DNA of 64,000 nucleotides from Rhyacichthys aspro (lineage: Eukaryota > Chordata > Actinopteri > Gobiiformes > Rhyacichthyidae): positions 6,651,773 through 6,715,772 of the forward strand of contig CM072160.1 in assembly GCA_036850595.1 (NCBI GenBank). Direction: 5' to 3'. Below are positions 25,580 to 36,879 of this stretch, in pieces (the stretch's first letter is position 1; the number at the start of each line of letters is the position of its first letter). Both the position numbers and the translations under genes were made by a program. A model generated the notes under the pieces. It was not told where the DNA came from. It did no database searches and saw only the letters and a list, made by a program, of their open reading frames with translations.

Positions 25580-26441
25580 TGTAACTGGTTGTTAAACTAA
25601 CAGCTCGTGGATGTGGGCAAAGCGCAATGGACAGAAAGGTCATATATTTTTGTGATTCCAATAAGTGATGGGTTAGTTGGAGCCTTTGCTTGGGCTCTTC
25701 CTGTCACCACCTCAAGTAGCCACAGACTATCTCTGCCTAATGTTTCAGTTCTGTACAAATACGTAAGTTAAGGAAAGCATTTACATGTGTATAATCGGGC
25801 AATGCACAAATGTTCAATCATTTGGACATGAAAGTATAGAAAAGATCTGGATATTGAGACTAAGCCAGAGAGACGTATGCTGCAGTGGTCTCACAACTTA
25901 TGAGTCTCAAAGAGATAATCCGACATACACTAGGGTGCTGTTGGAAGCACCCTCACCTGTAAATGTGTACACAATATTGACTTACGTTGTGTATGGTCAT
26001 GTTGATTGTCTCCTTGCCACTGTATGAGTCTGTGGAAAACAAAAATATATTAAACTAGCACAGAAATGTGCTTTTTTTGTTGGTAAGATTATGTGTTATT
26101 TGAGAAAGTAACTGAATGTTGTAATAAAATACAGAAGTGATATTTTCTGTCACACTAACCCAAAGGCCTCTGTTTCTTTAATGCCCAGTTTCCCTCACTG
26201 AAATAGCTCCTGCCTTTTCTAAAACCATGTTTTAAGAATATTCTCGCCTAATACTCAGTGTCCCTCAGTGTTCACTGTTGTTCACTTGTTTTCAAGGTTT
26301 TAAAAATGCTAGAAAAGGCAAGGCAAACTGCTAAAGATGTATTACTTGGCCAAGTTTGTAGGCCGGTGTTAATTCTGGAAAGTAAGAATGATTTAAAATA
26401 TATGTACAAAAAAAATAAAATAAATATAAATATAAATATAA

Positions 26442-26523
<82 letters not shown>

Positions 26524-28530
26524 GTTCATTTTTATCAATTTACAAAATCCAAAGTGAGTGACTTTTAAGCATACAGCCAATGACATTAGGAACCATCTTC
26601 AGAGTAAAGAACAGGGAGTCCTAAAATGATGATATGGCCCTCATAGAGCCTCAACATTGTTTGTTTTGAATTAACATGAAGAGACGGAAGGATTTGAGAA
26701 GCTTACATTCACCAAAGATCTGTGGTTAGTCATCAAAGTAATTCTAATAGAATTTTTGAAGGGAAAGAGAACTAAGCTAACTAGTTGTGTGACTAAATAT
26801 TTAGCTTGTTAGGTGAAAAAATGAAATAAGTCGTAAGGTCCCAGAAAGGCTTGAATAAGGGCATAGTGAATGAAAGGCTTACATGACCTGACCTGGGAGC
26901 ATCCTACATGAGCGGGTGCAGTGGTACTGGCCAACAGGACGTTTTTGTTCTCTCACAACCAAAGACAGCTGAGAAGCACCAGAGGATGGCAAATCTCCCC
27001 CGGGATCTGTTTCAGCGCCATATGTTCAGATCCACCGTTACATGTCTCCCGCTCTCGCACCAACTGTTGCATTTCACCGACCTTTGGCCACAGCTGAAGC
27101 AAAAGTCCTCCACGATGTCAGATTGCATTTTTGTCCTCTTTTGTGCCAAAAATTATTCAGGTGATCGGGTCAACCATTTATCTATCTTTTTCAGTTTTTA
27201 ATTAGTATCCCCCCAGTTATCAGTTTAACATTTTAAGAATGATTATTGTATAGTAATACATTAAATATCCTGTGCAATTATTTATGAGCACATAAAACAT
27301 AAGAAGGTGATATATTTTTGAGGATCTCATTTGCTCAGACATTAACAGAAATTACTGTTTAATGTTCCACATCATCAATTTTTTTTTCTGGTATCTTTTT
27401 TTTTTTCCATTTTTCTCTGATCAGAAGCAAGAACTTAGCAAACAGGTTGTCTCTTGGGTGTAACAACGGAGCACCACATGAAAAAAGTTCAGTTTTTCCC
27501 TTAGTACAAGCTATATAAATGGTGTAATGTTTGACTTGTGTCAGATAAAGCCACAACTGCTCTCCATTACTGCTTTGATTAACAGCAAAATGTTAAAACT
27601 AACAAAAAAGATTAACTTTCAGTAAACCTAGGTACAAAACACATTTTAGTGGATGGATGGGCAAATACCTATACAAATTTCCATACAGCCTATTCTTGCA
27701 TTATTGGTTATTTGATTGTGTCCTCTAATAACCCTGCAGTGTCTTGAGATCCGACACTGGCTTCGTGTCTCTTTGAAAAACCTGAGCCTGTTGTATCTTT
27801 TTAGTGTCTTTCTTTTTGAGCTTTGACACTCCCCTTGTCAAATGGTCACCAGCTGCTTTGATCACAGTGTCTTGTCCGCTCCCATTTCAATGAGTTTTTG
27901 ACGACGACGTTCACACCCAGGTCCGCTCTGGGACCACCCCCCTCCACTCAGCCACCTGGTAAGATCAAGATCCTACAGGATGAACTGTCTTGAGACAGTG
28001 AATGGTGATACCTTGGCATAGAAAACCTGCTTTTGAGTGTCTCAGTAAAACAGAAACAAGACTATCCTGGGACAAAGCAGTTGGCTTTACCTGGTGAAAT
28101 AAAGTCTGGGCAGATCAAAGATACATGTGTACATGTAGTTTACCACTTCCTGTAAGGTAGTTGTTTGGTGAGCATCACTGCCTGTAGAAGGTGTTAAAGG
28201 TGGTCCCAGACACACTGTCCAGACTCGCAGACAGGATCTAACAGGCGTTTGACGATGCACTCATTGTACCTAGAGGTGCAAGTCCACACGCTTTCGCGTA
28301 GGTGTGACTCTTTCATGTAAGGAGGAAAGCTGGAAGCATTTATTGGCTGGTTAGTTTTCAAGGTTTTCCAAAATGCTGGCTCTTCTTTAGTTGCATTAGT
28401 TGTCAAGTAACGTTATTTTTTAATTTTTGACAATCCATGTTAAGTGACGCTAGAAAATCCTTTTTTTTTGTTTCTGGGATAAATGTCAACATTGCACTAC
28501 TGTACCCCTAAAAGGAGATGTCATTTTAAG
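25580..28530. other. Intergenic, per2 to hes6 (tail to tail)
   Basis: The two genes converge here. I see no supported coding exon. An open frame at 26908-27201 is followed by a GT, but it has no recognisable protein similarity and I do not call it. The main recognisable element is the A/T microsatellite at 26410-26521. Confidence 0.55.
26410..26521. repeat. (TATAAA)n and (TA)n microsatellite
   Basis: About six TATAAA units run directly into roughly 34 TA dinucleotides. The open frames on both strands here (runs of Ile and Tyr) are products of the repeat, not genes. The length is likely variable between individuals and may be imprecise in assembly. Confidence 0.95.
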
Positions 28531-28539
28531 CTATAATAT

Positions 28540-28545
28540 TTTATT
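28540..28545 (-). terminator. hes6: Possible hes6 polyadenylation signal
   Basis: TTTATT on the + strand reads AATAAA on the gene's strand. It is the first clear copy downstream of the hes6 stop and would give a 3' UTR of about 690 bases. Another copy lies at 28339-28344. The choice is inferred from position only. Confidence 0.35.
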
Positions 28546-29232
28546 ATATAAAATTGATGCATATACTGTAAGTGGTCAAAATGTTTTCTAGAACATTACA
28601 ACAACATAAAGTGGTCCTTCTGTAGGAGGCTACACAATCAACTACAGGTAAATAGAAATATTTATATTAATGAGAGGCCATGAAGTCTAAAAGAGCTTTT
28701 TCCTCAGACAGACGCTATATACACAGTGTTATGACACAACAGTCTCCTGCTGCTCCTTGTCTGTCCAGTGACGGGTGAAAAGGGAAAGGGTTTGTGTTTC
28801 GAGTCGACTGTTCTTGAAATAGGGATGTTATTTTACAAGACTCCAAAGTGAAAAAGGAAATCCTGAGTCATTTTGTGTCTTTAATCATCATCTGAACTGT
28901 AGCAGTGTCTTGACGGCCGCTGATGGCACTGAATTGCGTGCAGTCCAGAAATGGAAGATGTCTGATGTCTGTTCTTGTTTAGAAGATCAGATTAGAAGTC
29001 AAAGGACACAAAAAACAAGGTTGAAATTAAAAACCAAATATTTTGATGGTGGATTACATGAATCTGACTTGTCTAGAAGAAAATACACTGCCGAATATCC
29101 AACGTCTAACCACAGAGGCTGACAGATAATCACAGGTTCCTAATCTAAAGTAATAGGAAGTCTGGTATGGCATCTTAAATTAACATCCCCACTTGTGTCC
29201 AGGGTTTCCTTGTTGCCTGTGTCCAATACCCT

Positions 29233-30560
29233 CTACCAGGGCCTCCACATGGACCAGGGGTAGGTCAATGGGGGCAGACCCTCCCTGCCCTCCACACTCT
29301 CAGTGGAGCTCTGGTTGTGCTCGCTGTCGGTCTCATCCAGGTCTGAGCACAGGTCTTCACTGGACATGGTGGACGGTGCGGGGGAAAGAACTGAAGATGA
29401 ACTCCTTCCTCCCGGAGAAGCCAAAGAGGAGCAGATTGAGTCTCCTCCGCTGCTGCTGTGCCACGTGCTGTTGTTGTTCCCAGAAGTGTCTGTGATTAGG
29501 TCCATGACGTCCTGGAGGTGGTCCTCATTCAGGGGCATACACTCCAATAAGTGGTTGAGGAGCTCCGCCGCCACTGTCGCATCAATCCCGGGACAGTTGG
29601 ACACAAACATGTGGACCTCATGCATGCACTGGATGTAACCAGCTGCAAATCGCTCGCTGGCTTCTCTGTTGAGTCTCTCGGTCTCTGCAGAGTCAGGAGT
29701 AAGGTCAAATACAGCACTACCTCTGTGTCCAATTATTGTAACCTGCAAGTGTCTGTTTAATTCTGAAGGTTGTGGTGATAAATTCATCTAAAATGAAAGT
29801 AACTCAATCAGATCTAATAATCTACTTGCATGCATTCTACATACTTTAAACAAAATGAGGTCAAAATGGGACAGACTCAGGTCAGAGTTGGATTTGACTG
29901 TCATAAGTGAACAGAATTACTTATTATTTATTTTTAAAATTACCTACATTATGCAGCATCTAGATATCTACTAATGCTCTAATTAAAGGCTGCTGCAGCA
30001 ATAGTATTAGTCTTCTGAGTAAATGCTGAACCAACCTTGGCTTCTGTTCTTCAGGATGTCCTCCACCTTTTTCACAGTAAGCTCCAGTACCTCTGCGTTC
30101 TCCATCTTGGCGTGGAACTGTGTGAAAATTCAGATTTAGACATTTGTGTTGCCTTATATTGTACAAAGGGGATTGTATGGCAGTGACTGAGCATTACTCA
30201 CGTCTGTATCTGCCAGCAAATTACGTAGCTCCTGTAAACTCTCATTGATGCGAGCTCTCCTTTTCTTCTCCACCAGAGGTTTCCTAATCTGCAGAGAGAC
30301 AGCAAACTGTTAGCACTGACAGTATATGACCCAATAAAATACAGAGCTCGCTAGTCCTTTTGGAAGTTGCATTCAGATTATGTGTTGCTGAAATAGGCTC
30401 CTAGCTCGAGATGCTGCGTGACAAGTGCCCAATGGTCTGTTATCCGGATGGAAAATTGTCCCCCTCTTCGTACCTTCCTGTCTGGTTTCTGAATCCCATA
30501 AAATGACTCGTCTTCGTCCGACCCGAGTGGGTTCTTGCTGGGCCGAGCAGAGGGGGCCAT
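29233..30560 (-). CDS. hes6: HES6-type hairy/E(spl) transcriptional regulator
   Basis: A bHLH-Orange protein of 235 residues, acting in the nucleus in neurogenesis and somite segmentation. Four exons on the minus strand: 30560-30474, 30288-30202, 30117-30036, 29684-29233. ATG 30560 starts MAPSARPSKN, like the MAPP start of human HES6. The bHLH runs from about residue 27 to 85: basic region RKPLVEKKRRARIN with the family proline, helix 1, the short loop typical of HES6, and helix 2 with MENAEVLELTV. The Orange domain follows (EASERFAAGYIQCMHEV), then an acidic/Ser-rich stretch with SSEDLCSDLDE, which matches human HES6. The C-terminus is the Groucho-binding WRPW. Exon phases join without gaps. 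The gene converges on per2, the same neighbour as in mammals. HES6 is known to oppose HES1, with weak DNA binding attributed to the short loop. Confidence 0.95.
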
Positions 30561-30689
30561 GTTGGTTTGCGCCTGTCTCCCGCTGCTGCTTATCCTTGTG
30601 CAGTGGTCAGCGAGGGGCAGCTGGCAAACGGAACCGGTGGAGAGGGGAAAAAAAGCTGTAGGCGCCTGCGTTTATTGTGCGATGCTAGT

Positions 30690-30760
30690 GAGACGTGCTG
30701 CCGGCGCTGAGTGGCTGTTGTTAGTATTTATAGTGGCTTATTAACATGTGAATAGGGGCT
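30690..30760 (-). promoter_or_regulatory. hes6: hes6 core promoter (TATA box and E-box)
   Basis: On the minus strand a TATAAA (30732-30727) lies about 165 bases upstream of the ATG. An E-box, CACATG on the gene strand (30750-30745), is 12 bases further upstream. The 30 bases 30724-30753 match the her8a promoter at the same spacing. The surrounding sequence is G/C-rich, and a CCAAT motif in the plus-strand orientation lies near 30803. Confidence 0.6.
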
Positions 30761-33700
30761 GGGCCGCTCGGGCTGGGGGACAACACGGCGCACACGGCAG
30801 CAGCCAATGACCGAGCGCTCCCTTTGTCTGCGGCCAAGGCTGGTGCGCGCCCCGAGGAGCTGCACGGGCTTTAATCACGAGCTGTTGTGGTTAAAGGGAA
30901 CGACCGCACTGTTTTTACCAACAGCTCAGTGTGCGTTTACTGTAATAACATCAAGTAAGTGGCTGCTGAAGTACAATAAACTTTATTTCATTATGTGATG
31001 TTGCAGCAAGTACAGACTGGTGACATTTTGACAGTGCACTAAACAATAGCCTATGTGCTTTTCCTCTAGTAATGTTTACAAGACCTATAACTTATTCTCA
31101 TCATCTCATTATTTTGTAGGTTGCAGTAAAATCGTAACATTGCTCCTCAGATATAACAGTGTGCAGTGTTACTTTTGACCAAAGACCCTGTAACCTTGTG
31201 TAATCATGTTATCATATTATGTGTGAACCCAGCACTCTGCATTACAAATTTACAGTGGCATTTATAGTTTTTAGGCATTTATATGTCCTTCTTCACAAAT
31301 AAAAATATCTTCTAATAAACCCAGGGTAAACCTGCCTTTTGACATGGACTGATACTGTATTTAATCCCACACCAATTACACTGAGGCAGCTTCAGAGCAT
31401 TTAGATGTTACTCCAGAAACTGGGGCTGAACACTGCAGCGGCTTATGGTACATTTATTGATCCAAAAGGGGCTGGTCGATAAACAATCATGTCTTTGGAA
31501 TACAATATAATATATAATATAATGGTGTCTAACCCTAACCTGCTGGCTCCAGTTCACTGTGATCCCTAAAAAGAATAAGAGGTAAGAATGAATGAATTAA
31601 TATTGCAAATGGCTCATAGCTATTCATAGAAAGCACCACTTCAACACCACATTGTGCCTTTGAGGAAGTATATAAACCAGTATTTTGTTTGACATTTTCA
31701 GCACAGTGTGAGTTCATTGATGACTTGTTCAGTTCATTATACTGTGAGTCATTTCAGAGGCAGACATGCACTGGTATTGTTCTTCACACACAATGATATG
31801 TTATATGTAAAATGTTCACGTATCACGCAATCATGTCTCTCTCAAATGATACAAATGTTAACAATGTTTAAAACAAAAACAAAGTAGAAGAATTCTGAAC
31901 AGAGATTCCAAAAGCTGTTGTGGTGCATCAGTGACTGAGGATTAAGGTGTAAATTCATGTTGGCAATCTGAAGTTAATTTACAGCTCAAATGTGACTTAC
32001 AGTTTGGACATTTGGTTACATAAGAAAACAAATGTGTGTTTAATCTAATGTAAAGAATAGCATTTATATCCCATCTACATGATTCTGAGGCAGCTTCTGA
32101 GCATGTGGCTATTCCTCCAGTTCCCTCTGTCCTTTGTGCCATACCCACCCTCCTATGAGCATGTGCTTTTGTGTCCTGTGCTCCGCAGACTAACGTGTTT
32201 GGTGGCTGTAACGCGATGCCTTCAGTTGGCAGCTGCTGTCGGCGGCCCCTCGGCCCAAACTGAATCAGCCGGGGGAATTAAGGGCCCTTGTCCAAAGAAA
32301 GCGACAGGTGTTGCCCTGCGCCTCGTTTGTTCTCCTCGTTGTTTGGTGACTTCTGTTTTGTGTGCGGCTGCATTCTCTCGTTGCCAGTGCTCCGCCAAAG
32401 AGTTTATCAAGTCTGGTTGTTTTTTTTCCCTACAGCTCTTGAATTTAGATCAGATAATTTGATGCACAAAACAAAAGCGTAAATGAGTCAGACTGAAAGC
32501 TACTTAATGAGAGGGCGTTAGCTCCGTAGAGCACAATGTCTATTTGTTTATGTCTAATAACAGCTCAGCCCCATGCCCTCGTTATTCTACACGTTTTGTA
32601 CGCCGTATTATTATGCAAATGAGCAGTTCATTAGAGCGGTGCGCGACAGAAATCTGTGCAGCCTTCCAGGTAGTTTTAGGACAAATCCAGGTAACTTAAC
32701 GCACTGTATTTTCGGTTTTACGCAGCAACGTTACCCATAACCGACACTAAACCCGCATGAAGAAAGGAGAAAGTGTATGAGGGCTTTGAAGTTGCATGTT
32801 GGCACCTCGCCACTGCAGATCTCTGTTCCCGGGCTTTAATGGTGTGGACTGTGCAGGGAGCAGCTGTCTCGCCTCGCCTTTGTGTGCATGAACCCGCAGA
32901 GGCACCAGCGTCCCCTCTCTGCTCTCCTCTGCTCAGCTCCTCTCATAACGGACATAATGGCCCGGGAATGGACCATATGTACTGTTAAAGTTATAAAAGA
33001 CCAATGATGAATTACGTCTACATTCAATCGCAAATGACTTGTCACTCGGCCCTTGCTGATGTATGACAGTTTCGTGCACAGAGATGTATTTTTTCTACAT
33101 ATCGTCAGTCCAGTATGGTTGCAATGAAAAAGGAAAGGTCGTAAACGCAGTAAAGTTCAAGTCTAGGGGGCACTAGACGCTGGACTGAGAGTACATGAAC
33201 TACAATGAGGAGCGAAACGTGTCTACGTCTACGTAAACGAGTCTAAAAAGTCTAAAATACATGTAATTATGCTTTACACAATAAAATGGATATTCATTCA
33301 CTTCAGGGTTTTAAAGGTGTTTGAAATACTCATGATGCCCCCATTTACTGCAGTAGGCTTCGTTTGTCACTGTTCTTATTTGATCCATCTGGTGCTGCAC
33401 TGACGAATATCTGCTCAGTATATATACTAGTATAGACCTATTTCTGATAACGTTCATCCTTTGGGGGTATTTAAAGTAACACTGTAACTTTTCAGGATTG
33501 TATCTTCGGTGCTGCAATTGACCACAGACCTGTTGTTTATACAGTACACAGCAGCTGTGTGGAGAATTCTAGTGAAATACTGATGAAATAGTAACATGCC
33601 CTGTCACAAAAATATAGTCTGCAGTATGTATGGTTAAACAGGCTACTTTTTCTATCTACAGCCAATTAATTTTATATAAATTTATATATGTTAAATATTT

Positions 33701-33848
33701 CAAGATAAATTGTCACATAGTGTCGAGTTACAGAACATTATTTGACCTGCTAAAAGTCAGCTCAAACATTACCCCCATCCTCCCAAGTCTGCAACTGCAA
33801 TATGTTTAGGAACTGAATAGTCTGCATTGACAAAGTTTATATTATGTG
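30761..33848. other. Intergenic, hes6 to her8a
   Basis: About 3 kb upstream of hes6 and downstream of her8a, with no supported coding region. The part from 32086 to 32700 is richer in G/C and in transcription-factor-like motifs than its surroundings, including a POU octamer, and looks like a conserved noncoding block. The rest is plain AT-rich DNA. Confidence 0.5.
32500..32680. promoter_or_regulatory. Candidate enhancer with SOX-POU-like composite site
   Basis: Holds an exact POU octamer ATGCAAAT at 32613-32620, preceded by TATTATT. Together the 15 bases differ at two positions from the SOX2-OCT composite CATTGTTATGCAAAT. TGTTTA, a forkhead-type core, lies near 32547. The block is about 2 kb upstream of the hes6 promoter. 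The motifs are seen; enhancer function is inferred. Confidence 0.35.
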
Positions 33849-33854
33849 TTTATT
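33849..33854 (-). terminator. her8a: Possible her8a polyadenylation signal
   Basis: AATAAA on the minus strand, about 370 bases downstream of the her8a stop codon. No closer canonical copy was noticed. The assignment rests on position and orientation only. Confidence 0.35.
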
Positions 33855-34219
33855 ATAAGGTTTGCGTTAATAATAAAGAAATGAGAAAGGCAAATACATT
33901 CCTATTACATTAGTTAAGAGCAGGTACTCTAGAAATAAAGTCATGGTTTATAATAATCAATAAATAAAGCTGTTAATACAATAAATAGATGAAAGATTAA
34001 TAAAAGCCTTCTATAATGCAGGCTACAAGGAGTCAACTTCTGAAGAGAAGTACTGGGAAAAGGTATGTTTAGAGTTTTACAGCTCACAGATCACACCTAC
34101 AGTAATCATAGCCATCAATGGAGCAAACTGCACCATGCGTTTCTTCTGAACAGTATATCTATAAGATACATAAGAACATATAGTCTAACAAAACAGAGAG
34201 TATTCAATTATCCCACAGT

Positions 34220-35732
34220 TCACCAGGGCCTCCACATGTCCAGCATCCCCCCAATGAGGGGGCTTTGGAGAGAGGCTCTGTCCTGACGGACCACTGAGTG
34301 GCTGTCTGCTCTGAGGGGTGAGCCTGGGAGTCCTACTCCATGACTGCTGCCTGTTGGAGGAGGAAGATGGGCACCAATGGAGGGCTGCAGGGCACGCTCA
34401 TCACTAGATCTGGGCAGAGACTTTAGGAGGTGGTTGAGGAGACGAGAGCCAAGGTTTTTGTCCATCCAGTCACAGGTCAGCAGCATGTTGTGCACCTCAT
34501 GCATGCACTGGATGTAACCAGTGCTGTATCTCTGCTGGGCCTCCAAACCTATCATGGGATCTGCAAGAGAGGACACACACACACAGGGCCGTTATTTACG
34601 ACACAGTGGCCTCTGGTGGTGAGGGAAGACCACCTCAACTTTCTGATGGTTTCCTTTTATTGAAGTAAGACATAGGTTTCAATGAAAATCCTGTTGGTCT
34701 GGACTTTGATTATTTTAATAATTTAGTTTTGTTGTTGCTCCCAAAACAATGTTCATAAATATCCTTTAATGTGATTAGAGTAACATTAATCCAATAATAG
34801 ATCAAGTTTTTGTTCCCCCTCACGTGTAGAGTGTATGTGCTGATGCTGCCCTCTACTGTCTGTTTAGTATCAGGAGTGATGTTATTACGGGACAGGAATA
34901 GAGTGAACCCACGTGTTTGAGAGTTGTCTCAGGAAAGTCGGGAGTTTTTTCCCCTCTCCCCGCTGTCTTGTAATATATTCTACAGTTAGTTAAACCATTT
35001 AAGGAACTATGTTTGTGATTGAAAAAAATGAAAGCGCCAAAGACATGGATCCCTGTATCTTCCTCAACTCCGTTTTAGTTGCTGCCCTCTGCTGTTTATA
35101 ATGTGACAATGCAACCGTTGCTTTATTTTGGATCTACCTGATTTTTTAGGCAACTACATTTATCACTAACTAAACCCGATACAGTGCTTCCTAAAGTGAA
35201 ACAAACAAACAAAACCTTTACTATGACATTAATGACCCATACTCCTGTCACTTCATACATATAGATATAGGCCTACAGAAACACCACGTGACATGATTTC
35301 TTACCACTAAGTTTGCTGTTCTGGATGTTTTGCAGATGTTTCACTGTCATTTCAAGGATGTCAGCCTTCTCCAGTTTAGACTGCTGCAAAGTGACCAGCA
35401 GACACACGGGGTTAACCTTTAGTTCATGCTTTTACTACACACGTAAGAACCGTGGGAAGAACACTCACATCGAGTCTGAACGCTCCAATCACTGTTTCCT
35501 TGAGCTGATCCAAACAGTTGTTTATCCTCTCCCGCCTTTTTCTTTCAATCAGCGGCTTCCTGAGCTGTGGATGAGAAAAATACGCGCCTTAAAACACCCC
35601 TTGCGCACAGTTACTTTGGTCGTCAGTAATTCCCAGTGAGTAAACGGAGTAATATCCCGTGTAAAATACCTTTCTCTCCTCCTTTGCAGTGGGTTGTTTG
35701 CCCACGTTGTGTGCCACAGATGAAGCAGTCAT
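34220..35732 (-). CDS. her8a: Hairy/E(spl)-related repressor, Her8a-like
   Basis: A bHLH-Orange repressor of 192 residues. Four exons on the minus strand: 35732-35670, 35564-35469, 35383-35305, 34560-34220. ATG 35732 begins MTASSVAHN; the open frame continues upstream but only to a GTG, so this ATG is chosen. The basic region and helix 1 read LRKPLIERKRRERINNCLDQL, with the family proline, and helix 2 reads KLEKADILEMTVKHL. The Orange-type segment has QQRYSTGYIQCMHEVHNML. The protein ends MWRPW, the Groucho/TLE-binding tail. Four exons in the same phases as hes6, the same strand and 3.7 kb separation suggest an old tandem pair. The loop is longer than in hes6, so DNA binding should be normal. 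The symbol rests on remembered similarity to zebrafish Her8a; another her gene of this group is possible. Confidence 0.88.
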
Positions 35733-35814
35733 GTCTTTTGCTCTGAGGCTTGTGCGTAAAAGTGTATCTTCTCTGGGTTTCCGTGCGTCTCTAGGGCCCA
35801 CGGCGCGGCCAGGC

Positions 35815-35885
35815 CCTCGTATTTATAGGACACAATTAGCATGTGAATGGTCAAACTCTTTGGCTGTGGGATTTTCCCACACAAG
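35815..35885 (-). promoter_or_regulatory. her8a: her8a core promoter with paired RBPJ-like sites
   Basis: TATAAA on the gene strand (35827-35822) lies about 90 bases upstream of the ATG, and a CACATG E-box (35845-35840) just upstream of it. Further upstream, 35865-35881 is an inverted repeat: TGTGGGA, TTT, TCCCACA. The gene-strand reading of the second arm is TGTGGGAAA, a full RBPJ/Su(H) match; the other arm is one base off. Notch input is a reasonable inference, not shown. Confidence 0.55.
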
Positions 35886-36569
35886 GGGTCCCATCAGTCA
35901 AGACTGACAGGTCACTGGCTCCATTCAATAAACGAGAGACCCGGCCACGAAAAAAAAAAAAAAAAATTCACAAGCGACAGATGTCCAGCCTGAAACCACA
36001 TAGTACCCCCTCTCCGCCCTCCACCTCCAACAGAAAAACTGCAGTTTCCTCTTCTCCCAAAGAGAGCAAGCGTGTGTAGTTACCCCACTGTACTCCTGAG
36101 GGCCCCTGGGCCATTCTCAGTTAACACGAGCAATACCCTACCTGCTAAAGGGGCATGTCAATTTTCTCAAAGCCTCAAGAAGAAAACAATAGACGGACAA
36201 ATCCCCGCCAAAATCCTAATACAATTAAAGACACGTAAAAATGCATAATGTGAAAGGATACATATTTTATGAAGTCAATCGTTCACTAGTTCTTAAACAT
36301 CTTAACTCAAGTAAACGCCAAAAAAAACCTCATAGCAGTTCTTGGGTTAAACATTGGCACACGTAGCTAAACATTACACTGTGCACAGTTCAAAGCATGT
36401 CTATTGTAGACTCCTGCCTTTTCAATTTGTTTCTTCTTCAATCCTCGTCTTGTAGTTGGTATTTGTCCTCAAATATCTCTTCTCAAGCAAGTCCTGTTGG
36501 CTAAATCCTCTTCATTTAAAATTCTTGCTGTGTATTTGCTTTGATCAGGCTGATTGATTTAAAAGGATC

Positions 36570-36840
36570 GACATCTGCTCTGAACTGTTGGCGGCAGATG
36601 TCGGCTTGACCAGATGTCCTCTACCTTTCGCCAGGCCCTCGCTGTTTTAGAGCCACGCGACTGCCAGGCGAGCGCCGGGTCGTGGGAACCGAGGCCCAAC
36701 AAAAGCAGCATTCATCCAAACCTAATCAGCATGAGGAGAGTAATAACCTCTAAAGTGGCTGGACGGTCCAGCCAAGAAAGAGAGAGGTCAGTGGGTCTTT
36801 GGCAGGTGCCCAGTGGATGACCAGGGCCGACAGGTGGATG
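36570..36840. promoter_or_regulatory. Candidate her8a upstream enhancer (E-boxes and RBPJ site)
   Basis: A G/C-richer island in AT-rich DNA, 0.85-1.1 kb upstream of the her8a ATG. It holds CATCTG (36572-36577), CAGATG (36595-36600) and CAGATG (36611-36616), all proneural-type E-boxes within 45 bases, then CGTGGGAA (36681-36688), a high-affinity RBPJ site. Proneural-plus-Su(H) clusters are known to control E(spl)/her genes. The function here is inferred. Confidence 0.4.
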
Positions 36841-36850
36841 TGAGGTGCTC

Positions 36851-36878
36851 AGGTATTTATTTATTTATTTATTTATTA
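36851..36878. repeat. (TTTA)n microsatellite
   Basis: About six TTTA units, just downstream of the candidate enhancer island. Simple sequence only. Confidence 0.85.
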
Positions 36879-36879
36879 C

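Noticed and set aside
26258..26586. Open frames on both strands with long Ile/Tyr or Ile/Asn runs
   Set aside because: They are translations of the (TATAAA)n and (TA)n microsatellite.
26908..27201. Possible single-exon gene between per2 and hes6
   Set aside because: No recognised domain and no clear acceptor or promoter; a 97-residue open frame is unremarkable in this window.
35733..35801. N-terminal extension of her8a
   Set aside because: The upstream frame is open but contains no ATG; it begins only at a GTG. The ATG at 35732 fits the family start.
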